Program-made: the position numbers and the translations under genes
Part shown: positions 22,718-35,700 of the stretch, piece by piece
How positions within the stretch are numbered: the first letter of the stretch is position 1
Layout: the number at the start of each line of letters is the position of its first letter
Assembly: GCA_015039465.1 (NCBI GenBank)
Contig: MU130157.1
Span: 62,001-126,000 of the forward strand
Source: Phlegmacium glaucopus
Taxonomy: Eukaryota > Basidiomycota > Agaricomycetes > Agaricales > Cortinariaceae
DNA length: 64,000 nucleotides
Direction of reading: 5' to 3'
Notes under the pieces: model-generated
The model's input: only the letters and a program-made list of their open reading frames with translations
Database searches by the model: none
What the model was told of the DNA's origin: nothing

Positions 22718-23283
22718 AGTGACCCTACTTAGTACATAAACGGCACAACACTGCTATCGGGGCCACTAGATGCCGCTCATATATTGCCACTGATGGATAT
22801 GTGTAGATTGAGATACTTATCAGCGAGCTCATCGCTGAACAACCATTGGACGCAGCAAAATGTCCTCTAGCAATCTAGCTCGTGCTTGTCAATGAGTCAA
22901 AAAGCCCCCCGTACGCCGCTTGCTAGAGTTCAGTTGAGAATGCGTTACTAACTGGCCTCTTTATGACTGTGATTTTATCATGCATTTAAAAGGAAGTTGA
23001 ATGTCATTTTCGTTTAAAAAATATATTCGAGGTTTACTAAACAATGACATCTCCGCGAGCTTCTCTGTCATCATGGGCGCTAAAAAGAAGTTTATCGATG
23101 ATGATATACTTCCCTGAGCTGCCGACATAGGCATGTAGAACCACGTTGAAATCCACGCCCTACCCTGACGGCTCTTGCTATAAAATCACACCGCTTTCGA
23201 AAACATTACTTTGTCTACCCACCATAAGCAAAGCCTGTGTTGATACTTGGTGATTCCAAAAAAATCTACAACTTCCTCTCAGT
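22718..23283. other. spacer and promoter of GTPase copy D
   Basis: 22718-23045 is unique sequence with no gene seen; it fills the place of the missing GTPase domain of copy C. From about 23046 the copy C promoter is repeated. Confidence 0.5.
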
Positions 23284-23750
23284 ATGGGGTCGTCACACTC
23301 TCAAGTGAGTCCTTGAACCTTCGCAGGTAGCCTGAAGGGCAATGGCGCTAATATCCTCATTCCAGCATCAGCGGGAAGAGCATGAAAGGCGTGTTCGTGA
23401 AGCAGAAGAAAGAGAGAGGCATGAGGCCGAAGAAAGAGCGAGACATGAGGAAGCAAGAAGACAACAAGAGGAAGCACAAAGACAACGAGAGGAAGCACAA
23501 AGACAACGAGAGGAAGCACAGAGACGGGAAGAGGAGGCCAGGAGACGGGAAGAGGAGGCCAGGATACGCGAAAATGAAGCCAGGCAACGCATGGAAGAAA
23601 TGCAAAGACGTGAAAATGAGGCCCGGCGACGCGAAGAAGAGGCTAATCGGGCTGCCGAGCAAGCGAGACGTGACCTTGAAGAAACTAGGAGGCGAGACGA
23701 AGAAATAAGGCAACGAGAGGAGGAGGCAAGGCGGAGAGAGGAAATGGCTA
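23046..23750. repeat. direct duplication unit 2 (copy D promoter and 5' gene half)
   Basis: Partner of 22041-22717. The two starts lie about 1.0 kb apart in the same orientation. Confidence 0.85.
23179..23185 (+). promoter_or_regulatory. TATA box of copy D
   Basis: TATAAAA, 105 bp upstream of the ATG at 23284, in the same sequence context as the element before copy C. Confidence 0.65.
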
Positions 23751-24778
23751 GACAGCTGGCGGAAAGAAACAAGCAAGCTGCCTGGGAGGCACAGCAACGT
23801 GAGGCACAGGCCAAGGCCCGCGAGGAGGAAAGTAAACGACAAGAAGAGGAAGCTAGGAAGGCGGCATACAAAGCCCAAGAGGAGGAGGAGCGAGTCAAGA
23901 AAGATCTAGTTCAAACTAATTTCTACCTGGCCAAAGGCATCCAACCTGAGGTTTGGCCGACAAAAGAAGAATTCAACTTAGCCCAAGCTATGATTGAATA
24001 CAATTCCGAAAGGGTGCACCTTGCTGTGTGTGGAAGTTCTGGCGCCGGTAAATCATCGCTTATCAACGCATTTCGTGGTCTCGCCAACTGCGACGCAGGG
24101 GCAGCACCCGCTGGCGTAGTCGAAACCACAATGACCATCACCCGATATCCCGATGCCCATACTGAGTTTCCGCATTCATATTTCGTTTGGTTCGATGTCC
24201 CTGGTGCTGGAACTTTGGACATTCCCGGCTGGCAATATTTCAACGGACAGGGTTTATTCATTTTCGACGTCATCATCTTGGTATATGATGCTGTAAGTCC
24301 TGATCCTCGCAGCCTGGACTGAACACTGACACATGATGATATGCAGCGATTCACACAAATCGACGTAGCCATAATCCAGAATTGTGAACGATACCAAATC
24401 CCGCTGTATATTGTACGTTCCAAGGCAGATTCGCACATTAGGAATGTCATGGAGGACATTGAACCCGACTCGGACGAAGGGGACGACGAGGGGGACGACG
24501 AAGAAATTTGTAAACGAGCGCGACAGATATTCATCGATTCCACCAGGGGAGATTTCGAACAGAATCTTCAGAAAGCCAATTTGACCAAGCGGGAGGTCTT
24601 CATAGTCTCCAGTAGCGTAATGCGCGCTCTGGTCGCCAAAAGGTGCAATAGCCGAGTCTCCAATTCGATGATCGATGAAGCTAGACTTCTCGAAGCTGTT
24701 TTGAAAGAAACATATGCAAGACTCCGCAAAGATTATTGCACTGTAGTTGAGCAGAATATGACTCGAGCTGGTGCTTAG
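23284..24778 (+). CDS. coiled-coil IRG-like GTPase, copy D
   Basis: Three exons (23284-23304, 23366-24292, 24347-24778) give 459 residues, nearly the length of copies A and B. The tiny first exon encodes MGSSHSQ. Gly2 with Ser6 is a good N-myristoylation signal, and using it requires the 61-nt intron; starting at the ATG at 23342 would lose it. A coil of about 180 residues (EEEARRREEEA type, RENEARQRMEE) leads to GIQPEVWPTKEEF. The G domain has GSSGAGKSSLINAFRG, VETTMTITRYPD, WFDVPGAGT and VRSKADSHIRN. The second coding intron sits at the same place as in A and B (after VYDx), showing common descent. The acidic insert after RNVMEDIE differs in sequence from A and B. ERG11 begins only 122 bp after its stop. 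Confidence 0.88.
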
Positions 24779-24900
24779 AGTTAGCTTTTACGCTTATGTA
24801 GTAGATAGACCCTTAAATCCTCATATGGTTCGATACCTTTAAAATTTTATTAAAAAGCAACCACGGTGGTCGTCCCACATTGCTCTCTCTTTCGCCCACC

Positions 24901-26974
24901 ATGTCCTCCTATCTTAATGGGACCTTGCCTTCGTCCGACGCATGGTCTGGATATCTCTCTCATGCTCAAACTCAATTCTCAGAGCATTCACGACTCATTC
25001 TTATACTTCTCATAAACGTTCCTGTATTCGCCATTATCCTCAACATCATCCGACAATTTGTAAACATTTTCGCTTTGGTTTATATATGTATTGAATACTC
25101 TTTTTTACAAGGTCGTACCAAGGAAAGCGACAGACCCCCCTACTGTCTTTCACTGGCTTCCTTTCATTGGCTCAGCAATTGCATATGGCAACGACCCGAT
25201 GAATTTTTTTTTAGATTGTCAGAAAAAGGTTCCATTTCCGGTCGTTTATGTTGAGAGAGTGTGTTTCTAATTACTTCTATCTACAGCATGGCGATATCTT
25301 CACGTTCATCCTACTCGGTCGTCGTGTGACGGTGGCACTTGGACCTCGAGGGAATAACTTCGTCCTTGGTGGAAAGTCAACTGTATTCAATGCAGAGGAC
25401 GCTTACAAAGTACATCACATCGTGTGATTTAGAAAATTAACAAAACTTATGCATACCTCTTTCTTTAGCATCTCACTACACCCATCTTCGGCAAGGACGT
25501 AGTCTACGATGTTCCTAACGACGTGTTCATGGAACAGAAGAAATTCGTTAAAGTCGGTCTTTCAACTGAAAATATGCGTCTCTACGTCGGCATGATCGAG
25601 GAGGAAATTGACCATTTCATCAAGCACGATCCCAGTTTCGTGACCTATCAAAGAAATGATACCAATGAATGGGGTTCTTTTGATGTCATGAAAGTCATGC
25701 AGGAAATCACCATTCTCACCGCATCCCGTACTTTACAAGGCAGAGAAGTTCGCAGTAATCTTGATAAAGGTTTTGCTGAGCTTTACAATGACCTGGATAG
25801 TGGATTCACTCCACTTAACTGGATGTTTCCCAATTTGCCTCTGGAGAGTTACAGGAGACGAGACAAGGCTCATGTAAAGATGAGCCAGTTTTATGTGGAC
25901 ATCGTCAAGAGACGGAGAAATGGCCATGACGATGTAAGCGATTTCTTTTTTGGCCAGGGCTATCCATTTTTAAGACCTAATTTCTGTAGCATGAACATGA
26001 TATGATTGCGGCTCTTATGCAACAAAAATACCGCTCTGGTCGCCCTCTCAATGACAAAGAAATTGCTCACATGATGATTGCTATCCTCATGGCTGGTCAA
26101 CATACGAGTTCTGCCACTGGTTCCTGGACCCTCCTCCACATCGCCCACAACCCTAGCGTCGCGTGCGTCGTTCTTTCTGACTCCGTCATCCATATTCAAA
26201 TGCTAACTTCTCTCCCCCTTTTTTTTAGTGAAGCCCTCTACCGCGAGCAAGTCGAACATTTCATGACCCCAGATGGAACTATGCGTGCTCTTACCTATGA
26301 GGAAATCCGATCTCTCCCAGTCTTAGACTCTGTCATCCGAGAAACCCTCCGCATGCATCCTCCCATCCACAGTATCATGAGATCTGTCCGTGATGACGTC
26401 CCAGTCCCAGCCACCTTTGCCGCCCCTTCCAAAGATGGGATTTACATTGTACCCAAAGGACACTTTGTCCTTGCTTCACCTGCTATGAGTCAAAATGATC
26501 CTTCTGTATGGAAGGAGGCTGACAAATGGGATCCTGCTCGTTGGTATGATGCGGAAGGCATGGCTTCTCAGGCTCTGAAGATGTACGTTGATGAGGGTGG
26601 TGACAAAATTGATTATGGGTACGGTGCCGTTAGTAAAGGAACGGAGAGTCCTTATCAACCTTTTGGAGCTGGCAAACATAGATGTATTGGCGAGCAGGTA
26701 TGCACTTTTTCTGACCTGGGAGGTTTTCTTTTTTTGCTGATATTTTCTACCTCCCATCCAGTTTGCCTATCTTCAATTGGGCACCTTGATTGCTACTGTT
26801 ATTCGTATGATGGAATTGCGTATCGACAAAGTGCCAGACCACAACTACCATGTAAGACCAGATCAGTTCTTCCGTTTCAGCTCTCGTTTCTAACTTGTCT
26901 TTTTTTTGCAGACCATGATTACTATGCCTAAAACTCCTAGAGATATTTCCTACCGCCGCAGGAAGTTTGATTGA
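24901..26974 (+). CDS. ERG11: lanosterol 14-alpha-demethylase (CYP51)
   Basis: Eight exons (24901-25059, 25112-25228, 25287-25409, 25469-25933, 25990-26162, 26229-26697, 26762-26851, 26912-26974) give 552 residues, the normal CYP51 size. An N-terminal anchor helix lies at about residues 32-50 (LILILLINVPVFAIILNII) and places the enzyme on the ER membrane. The I-helix has MAGQHTSSATGSW near residue 322, the CYP51 version of the oxygen-activating motif. The K-helix ExxR is ETLR, and the haem-binding loop PFGAGKHRCIGEQ carries the ligand Cys near residue 496. CYP51 removes the 14-alpha-methyl group of lanosterol or eburicol on the way to ergosterol and is the target of azole fungicides. It converges with PWP1. 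Confidence 0.96.
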
Positions 26975-27190
26975 AGCATCTTTTTTACACCCACAAGACG
27001 CTTTTGACGTTTCAGGATCTATAACATTATACTTACTACTCTCACTATTTAAAAAAATCATGTAACTCAATCATCTTGGTGTCGAAACGTTCAATGCTGA
27101 ATTTAAGATGCCTTCAGACATTTGATGCTCGTTGTGTGCCAAAATTATGATAATCAATAGGATTACATTTTGGCATAAAGTATCCTATAG

Positions 27191-29207
27191 TTACTCGTCA
27201 TCACCCTCACTCTCCTCGCCGTCGCTAGCAACTCCGATAACACCGCCGCTTTTGCCTTCCCCCTCTCTTAGCGTTCGGCCTGCCTCTCGCAACTTGGCAC
27301 CAAATGCTTTACGTGCTCCGAAATTGGCACCGACGTCCCAAATCTGTAGTTTAGCCTTTGAGCCAGCAGCAGCTATAGTTAAAGGATCGTCAGGTGAGAA
27401 TACGGTAGAGAACACTTTGCCCTGTGAAACCCCCAAAAAAACATCTTTTAGAAAAATGCGAGAGGATGAGGTGGGTTGAAAAAGAGAGGGACGTACGACT
27501 CCTAGATCCCGAGAAGTTACGAGACTGATACTCTTTTTCCCATTTTCTTCATCGTTGACATTCCATATTTTGACAAGTTTGTCGGTTCCACCTGTGACTA
27601 TGCATCCTTTCATATGTGGATTGACGTCGATGGATGATACGGCTCCGTCATGTGCTGCCAGAGTGAAACGAGCTGGCGATGGATCGTCGAGATTGGAGGG
27701 AAGCGTTCGCACATCGAAGTTTAGAACGATGCCGTTCTCCAAAGAGACCTGTAAAAGGAAGAAAAATTGAAGTGAGTTACGTGTTTGTGAATGGAGAGGA
27801 GAGGACATACATAAAACCCATAATTCTCCCATGGATCCCACCTTAGAGCTTCCACATCACTGCCCACAATGGCTCCAACACCCGGTGTCGGAGCTCTCGA
27901 ATCGAAGGTTCGTACAGTCCGATCATAACTCCCAGTCAACAAAACAGTGGGTTCTTTGTCGTTCCACTGCACCGCCTGCACCTTGTCTTTATGAACATCA
28001 AAGCTGCGAATGGCACCTGATTCACCTCCTTCACCATTCATGGTCGGGTCTCGACTCAAATCCCAAAGTTTTACCGTCCGATCCGCACTGGCACTAGCTA
28101 GGAGATTCCTTTGTGACTTGTTCCAACTTAGACCTAGAATGGCATCGACGTGGTAACTCGTTTCGACTTGTCGGTGTTTGGCCTTTTTCCGTTTTTTCTT
28201 TCCTGTACCACTAGGAACAGGAACGTGGGCTTTTGATTGATCAGGTCGACCTAAGATGCTGGTAGGATACATCGCTTCTAGGACGTCGAGTGACCAGATT
28301 TCGATTTCGGGGTCAAGTGTTCCCACAGCGATATAATTACCAAACCCTGGCGTGTTAGGATTATTAGGTCCAGGTGTTGAATTGGAGGAAGAAGACGAAG
28401 CAGGAGGGAAATCTAGCCATTCAAGGCAGAGTGGGAAATTGGGAAGCATAAGATCATGATGTGCGTATAGATTTTCTTGAGATTCGTCGTATACGTATAT
28501 CTCGAGCTGGGAAATTTCATCTTCGGTTTTGGCGACTACGATGAGGTTGTCTGTTGGTAGAACTTCCAGTTCTTCACGCTCGTCGTCGTCGTCTTCCTTG
28601 AAAACGACGATTGAGTTGTCGGATATTATAAATTTTAAAAATTCGAGGGGAAAGGCATACATCTTTTAGTGTGATGTACGGGTCTTCTTCATTGTCTTTG
28701 TAGTATGTTAGACCTTTGATATTGGTGAATGGGCCCGTGGCTAAAAAACAAAATGTTAATAACAAAGTGAGTGAAAAATGAGAATATGAACTCACTGGTC
28801 GTTTGGACGTCATCGTCATATTCATCTAGATTGTATTGCGACAGATCGTCCTCCTTCGACGTTGGAACAGCACCAGAGTCGATATCCATAGCTGCATCCT
28901 CACTAAAAAGATAGGTGCCATAAGATTTACCGAAAAAAAAAACCAAAGATCGCACTAATACTGACTCTACCCAATTTGCTTCATCATCATCATCAGCATT
29001 ATCGTCTGCTTCATCCCCTTCCGCACCCTTTCCCATTGATTGAGCAGCTAGATGAGCACGCTCCAGTTCGACTCTTGCATCTTCCAGGTCAATGCGAGCA
29101 AGTGCGCTCACTCGCTCAAGTTCTTGGTCATCTAGGACATATTTTTGTGGGTTCTGAACTGCTATTCCCCGGCGTACCCAGGCGACAGCTGAGATGAGGC
29201 TGCTCAT
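27191..29207 (-). CDS. PWP1: WD40-repeat ribosome biogenesis protein PWP1
   Basis: A minus-strand multi-exon gene from the ATG at 29207 (SSLISAVAWVRRG) to the TAA at 27191. The N-terminus (ISAVAWVRRGIA, then an acidic stretch) and TNIKGLTYYKDNEEDPYITLKD are PWP1 hallmarks. WD repeats follow: LGLSWNKSQRNLLASASADRTVKLWDL, VQAVQWNDKEPTVLLTGSYDRTVRTFD, ALRWDPWENYGF and CIVTGGTDKLVKIWNV segments. The tail is acidic (SDGEESEGDDE). A basic linker KKKRKKAKHRQVETSYHVDAI lies before the third blade. In yeast Pwp1 is nucleolar and acts in 25S rRNA and 60S subunit assembly. About six exons; the last intron is near 27420-27500. The start is preferred over an upstream in-frame ATG at 29342 because orthologues begin at this motif. 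It shares a 219-bp divergent promoter with the kelch gene. Confidence 0.93.
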
Positions 29208-29426
29208 TCGAGTTGAGTTCAAAAAAAAAGAGGTGCCGGACAATCGATCTAGCAAGGCCAAATACGAGCGGCCCGCCTTTTGCCCTAAACTGGACATGTT
29301 GGGATGTTGGGATGTGGCTGTACTGTACTTTGCGGATAACATTGACGACCTCTCACGACGACTGTAAATGTATTAAAACTCTGCCATATATATTGCCTTT
29401 GTGAGATATTATTTAACATCTGCTTC

Positions 29427-32400
29427 ATGCTATCTGGTGCTCTACCTTGGTCATTATGCCTTCTCCTTCTTCCTTCGTCTTGGGTTTACCACGTTCAAGC
29501 ATACGATGCTACGCCAAGGTATGTGGTTACCTGCATATTCTGCATATTAGACATTGATCTAAGCTATCATAGATGGGGACAAGCAATTGCATTGCTTAAT
29601 GACTCCCTGTTCATCCACGGTGGAAAAACAGACCCGTTCAACTCGTATTCATACACCGCTGCACCAAATACTAACGACCTTCTCTATCTTCCACTCACAA
29701 ACCCTTTCTCCACTGCATCTCCACCTTGGACACTCGTTAGTAACTCGGCCAACTCATCCAGTCTGCAAGGGCCATTCCTTGCCTGGCATACGCTCTCCCC
29801 ATTCAATCCTTCGAATGTATTACTCTTCGGTGGCAACCCCGATCCTAATTCAGCCACTGTCATAGTGGGTGCCGCCGATTCCGCTGGACTATTGAGTGTT
29901 GCGTCGCCCTTGTATCCAGTGTGGACCCTGGAACCTGTTTCATGGGCGGGCGAACCAGTCCGACGCATGCGACATTCTACAGCCACCTCCGCATCGGGCC
30001 AAGTATTCATCATAGGTGGAGAAAAGGCTGATGGGTCCGGCAATGCCTTATCCGATCACTTGGTCTTCAACCCTACAGTTCCATCTTTTACACTCTTGCC
30101 TTCCAATGGTCCTCCAGATATATACGGACACGCCTCTATCATACTTTCCGATGGCCGTTTATTGGTTTTTGGTGGATACTCACCATCTCAGGGAACATTG
30201 TTGCCATTTTCCACGATATGGGTACTCGACACTTCTCAATCAAACTTGGTTTGGACCATTATCAAAACCTCCACAACCCTCCTACCATCTCCACGGATGG
30301 CTTTTGCTGCAGTATCACTTGATGATGGAGGAATCCTTATCCATGGTGGAAGTGACGCGAACCTGCAAACTAATTTCGCAGACGGGTGGATATTAGACAT
30401 ATCACAAAATATTATGAATTGGACACAAGCCGAAGCTCTTTCACAGCTTGGAGCTCGCAGGGACCATTTCGCAGCTCGCCAAGGAGATCAAGTCATTTTC
30501 GGTTTCGGTAAGTGCAAACACTGTATCTGAAATCAATACTTACAACAAAGTTAATAAAGGTTATGGAAACAACGGTCCAGCACCTGCTCCATTGCAGATA
30601 TACAACAGCTCTTCTCAATCTCTCGTTTCTTTGTTCGAACCCTTGCCACCTACTCAAACATCTCCTACAAACTCACAGGCGAGCAAGTCTCCTAATCCGA
30701 CCTCACGACCTTCAAGCTCGACTTCAAGCTCGACTTCGGGCTCGATGACCACTGCGATTCCAAACAACCCCAGCGGCAGCCCCAATGTCAGTTCTTCTTC
30801 AAGTAGAACGAGAACCATTGCCGTCAGCACTACTCTTGGAGCTCTTGCTTTCATTGTCGTATTGTTAGGTACAGCATACTATGTTCGACGACGACAGCAG
30901 GGACGGGATCGTCGATTTATGGCTCTTGGAAGCAATGAACGAGATGATGGAGCTGATAGTCTTCATTTCGAAGGTCAAATACCAACAGCTGTCAGTACTC
31001 ACGGAGATCTTGCCCAGGGTACACATGGAGGGAATCGTGGATTGCTAAGATCCCTTGGTTTATCGGGCGCCATTGGTGTAATGAGGAATGCCGGGAATAC
31101 ATACCAACGGAGAGACATGCTTGCTGATGAAGATACCCGGAGTTTTGGAGAGTGGTATGCTTCGAGGGGTAGAGATGGGACTGGAGAAAGCTCTTGGTCG
31201 TTGAGGAGCATTTTGGGTGGTGGCCCACGGTTGTTGAGTCGTGAAGCGAGCACTACGAGTCGTGGCACGAATACTGGCGGTCGGAATACCCCTTGGAGAG
31301 AGAAATCAGACCCATTCGCTGATGGGACTCCTTCTCTCCTGCGTGATGAGGAAACTGGTTCTACGAGAGTTGCTACTCCAACACGACCCCATGCTCATGG
31401 ACGTCGTGAGATGAGCCATGCCAGTTCGAAGAGTGGGTTAAGCTATAGGGATCCCTTCTCCGATCCTGCTCAAGAAGAACGGCGACAGAGATCGGATGCA
31501 AACGACCCGCTGTTGGAGCAGGAAGAAGAGGTTGCGATCTATGATCCTCTTCGACCTTCTGTCCGCCATGTCCCTGTCTTGCCGGCTCTCATAACCACAC
31601 TTCCACTATCTCAAGGTGGTCATGTACTCAGTCCCTTGTTTGAATATAACTCGCAACACACGCCGACTATTCCAGAATCCAGCACGGCGACATCATCACA
31701 TGCTCATTCCAGTGAAACTGTGAAAACCCCCTTTGGTGGTTCTATGTCTTTAGATACATCACGAACTTCAGTTGATTCTCCTCCTCTTCCTTCGTCTACT
31801 ATCATTGGTACTGTTCACAATGACATGCGTCGGAGTGACTCTTGGTGGACACGTTTTACTCGCGCAACATTACTGGATCGCAGATCGAGCAATGCATCTA
31901 GGATGTCTGTCATTGGTGGAAATTTTGAGGTTCGGGATCCAAAGGCTCCACCCCGCCTCGACGCGATCGCAGAAAATATTCATCTAGTTTCTAGAACGCC
32001 TAAGAACTCACGACCATTTCAAGAAGAACGACAATCACCACAGCAGCAGCAGCATGGGCTAACATTGGCCAGAGCGTCGACGATTTATGGGACGGGTCAT
32101 GGGAAGTCCATGTCGTCGTTGCGTACAGCCGATTCTGAAGCGATCGAACAGATGGCAGGGACAATGGATGTGTTCCAACGGATCAAGACGAGGAGCAACA
32201 GCCATCGGACAACGGGTAGCACAAGCTCTGCCGACGGGATGAGCATAGATGCCCGCCGCAGGTCGTCATTAGACGCTGGGTATGATAAGTCAAGCCAAGC
32301 AAGACAGGAAATTTTGCCAGATGATGATCTGATGATGTTCTCGTCACCTGTTGAGCTGTTACCACTTTCTTCAACGCTTGAATATCCTCCTCCCCGTCTG

Positions 32401-32730
32401 TCATCGCCAATCAGAGTCTCACAATCACAAATGTCCTTAACGCCTTCATCTCCTATTAGAGACGGTTCCATCCGTCCGATTGGTTCTCCTCAGCCTCTTC
32501 CATATAGCCCTATTTCACCCTCATCACCAAGTGTGGCTGATCGTATACAAGCGTTTGAGAGACACATGTCGCTGGAACAGACCTCTCCACCACCTGCTAC
32601 AAATACGAAGTATCGTGAGGAGAGGACAAAGAAGAGGGTTACTGTGGATTATGGACTCGTTCCGCGAGCCAGCCTTTTCATTGCAAATCCTGATTCACAC
32701 CGTTTATCAACTGGTTCTGGGGACCCGTGA
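29427..32730 (+). CDS. kelch-repeat single-pass membrane protein
   Basis: Three exons (29427-29518, 29573-30507, 30560-32730) give 1065 residues. A signal peptide (SGALPWSLCLLLLPSSWVY, to about residue 25) is followed by kelch repeats to about residue 340, with glycine pairs such as LFIHGGK, VLLFGGN, VFIIGGEK, LLVFGGY and ILIHGGS. Several Asn-x-Ser/Thr sites are present. A Ser/Thr-rich stalk leads to one membrane helix at about 430-452 (TIAVSTTLGALAFIVVLLGT), then RRRQQGRDRR marks the cytosolic side. The remaining ~600 residues are a disordered, Ser/Pro-rich tail with many possible phosphosites. Topology is that of a type I surface protein with an extracellular beta-propeller. Similar proteins are common in Agaricomycetes without assigned function. 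No galactose-oxidase copper residues could be identified. Confidence 0.85.
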
Positions 32731-35700
32731 CGCGTTTTGAGCTCCGTGCCTGTTTTCTTTCTTGTTCAGTATCATGCTCATGTATCTAAAATCTCTGTAG
32801 AATTTGGCCCTTGTATTTCTGTATTCACGCCCTTTGTTGGACTTTCTCTAGATATTCCCTTTCCTCGAGTTCTCTTCCTTTCTCATTTGACAATGTTACG
32901 ACTCATCCTTTACGATCTCATTCACGATCCATACTATACATCTTGTTTGGTGCTTTTTGACAGTTTCTACACTTCCCTATGTAACAGGATGCTGGTAGTT
33001 CATGCACGTTATGTAGATACTATCGTTACTAACCCAATCTTTGACCTTGTATCTTGTACTTTGAAACTACAGACCCAATTATTCGTTTTGAGGTCAATGG
33101 ATTATGTAATTGCGTTCATGTACCAAAAAAGGAATTTCTGGCGCTTCTCTGTTGGCGTCTCTCGCGCTTCGCAATTTTTGCATAGCCTCAGCGCCTCCAA
33201 CAACCCTTTGCCCTTCGAAAAGTTCCGCTCACGAGACTCACTGTCAACCATCACAATGCTGCGCTTCCTTCCTTGGCTCTTACCACCACATCCGATACTA
33301 ACGATAAGCCTCCTGCTCCCCACTGCTCCCCTCTTTCCTGTTTGCTCTCGTTCATGGACCTCCTATACATATCTATAGTGGAAATCGATCTTGTTGATAA
33401 GGGTATTTGTCTTAGTTCTAGTCTTGACGCAGACTTGAGTCAACTTCAATGGATTTAAGATTGAAGAAAGGCGTTCCTGCACAAGTCTTTTGTGACTGGA
33501 ACGGCTCTCTTCAATATTTTATACCAGAATGTTTGGGCATTGACTCCAGTGTTTGTCGTGACTTAAGAAATCCCATCCTCACAACATGCTGAAAGATATA
33601 CTTGTAGTGGTTTGAATGTTATGGCACAATCCGCTATGAATCAAAACATAGATTGACTACATTGGATTTATCGGCCCCAAGTCATCCTTTGTTGGCTGGG
33701 ACGTACAACGATCATCTGAAAAAAACTGCACGCAACTGCCGTTTTCAGACTATGGTCATCTCTTGCTCTGGTGCTCTGCGCTCATCTGGGCTAGTAGCAC
33801 CCGGGCTATCATCTCTGGCCTGGGTTCTGCTGGTGGATCACCCCCCCATTCTTTGCGCGATAACGTTGGGGTGCAATGAGGCATCCGATAAGGAATGTTC
33901 TAGAAACAACACTGCCTCCAATACGTACAATTAGCTGCGCTCCACCCCCGTGGGTTTAGCCCTAATCTGCCCCTGGCTCTCATACAAGCTTTGATATTCT
34001 CATCGTTGCTGACAGCATCGCGGTAACCGGACTCATCAGGTGGTTTTTATAAAAGATCTGATCTTGAACTTGAAGTTTACAGCCAAGATTAAAAATTTTG
34101 GTGTGCAAACTTTGTAAACTCTCATGTGGCTGGCTGTCTTTGACTCTACCGGCCGGAACTCCACTCGCGCGTTCATTGCGGGTGGATATTATCATCAATC
34201 AGTCAAGGACAGTCAGAAGCATAGATAAGAGTGGTGGATTTTAGGGCATGACCACCGCGCGCTTGATTCTGGTACTGCCTCAGTTTCAAGCGCTTTGTCT
34301 TTTCAAGCTCGGATTATGAGCTTTGTATCCGCATTTATGCAAAACTAAAGGCTGGAGTTATGTTATTCCAAGTGCAACCGCAATCGGTCCTGATTGTCGT
34401 TGACAGGTATCCTCTGATCTCTATCAGCCACTGCATCCTCCCTTCTTTGGAGAGGAATAGGTGCAAAAAGATTCTGTCAATCCCCCTGCCACCGCCGTGC
34501 TTTATTTTTTATTCAACGCCTATCCCCCCATTTTTTTGATTATGAACGGCGAACTTGGAACTTTGCGCAGTCGTGTGCTTCGCTTCCACACGCCAGAACT
34601 TTGGTTTCTTATCTAAACGCGATCCTCCTTGCTTCTCATAGCTGCGTGGCCATCCAAATGACTAGGCATAGCTCGGGGTTCAGCGATGACTAGAGCTCTC
34701 CTTCAAGTTTTCCGACTATTACTTGGGGAATCAAAGGCAGCTTGTGTTCACGACGGGTCGAGTTTGCTACCTTACACTAGCATTCGACGAACTTCAGCTA
34801 TCTCTATTATCACGCCAAGTGCGTGTTGTTTCTAATTCAATTGCATCTGGAAGTTCCACGGTTTTTCCTGACTCGGATTCTTGATGCGGACTTGGACAGA
34901 AAAAAGTTTTTTGTTCGTCAGAACTCGGAGAAGGACCCTCGCGGATAATTCATTTGACCGCGCTATTTGACAACAAAATGGAAGTTTCATGAATTCAAGT
35001 TGGGCGAGGCATAGCGAAAACCTCACGCAGTCAGTTAAGCTTCCCTTTGATTAAAGATTGGAGTTGGGCGTGCTTATCGTACCTTGTAATTTGCACCTAA
35101 ATTTGGACTAAAGAAACGAGCTGAAACGAGGCTGCCTACTTACAATGATAAATTTGTTTTCCAATCAAGAGACCCTGCCAGAGTCATTTTCTCCATCAGG
35201 CCAAACGGAACCGATGGAACCGTTTGGTCCTTTCATCATTCATGTTGGCATAGAGAACTCAGTGAAAGGTACAAGTTACGCTCGGTACCACATTGTAACT
35301 TCTGGGAAAAGGACCGGGGGTACGTATGTATGTAGAAAAAAAGACGGTTATTGGACGAATGAGGGGTACGTCAGCATGTATGTCCGGAAGGAAATAGCTC
35401 GTGGGACATTATGGAGAGGTCGTTTAGAAGTTCAATACAACCCTTTCCTCATACCCCTTCGGCGGAAAACGCCTTGTACTTTGCCTGCGCCCCGGGGTGT
35501 TAGTGTTGCCTTAAGTCATTGATATGACATAGCATCGATAATCATGTACGTTGTTATGGAGCTATGATTGATCTACACAAACATGCTGTAGCCTTACAGA
35601 ATGTAAAATCATGTGGGTTCGATCGATCCTTCTCCTAGCGTATTCATTTCGCTTTCAGTCCAAAATAAATCTGGATGCTGGCCGTGACCGTACGCGCGTA

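Noticed and set aside
32737..33378. 213-codon ORF after the kelch gene
   Set aside because: Composition is that of pyrimidine-rich non-coding DNA, with no domain, and it sits where the kelch 3' UTR is expected.
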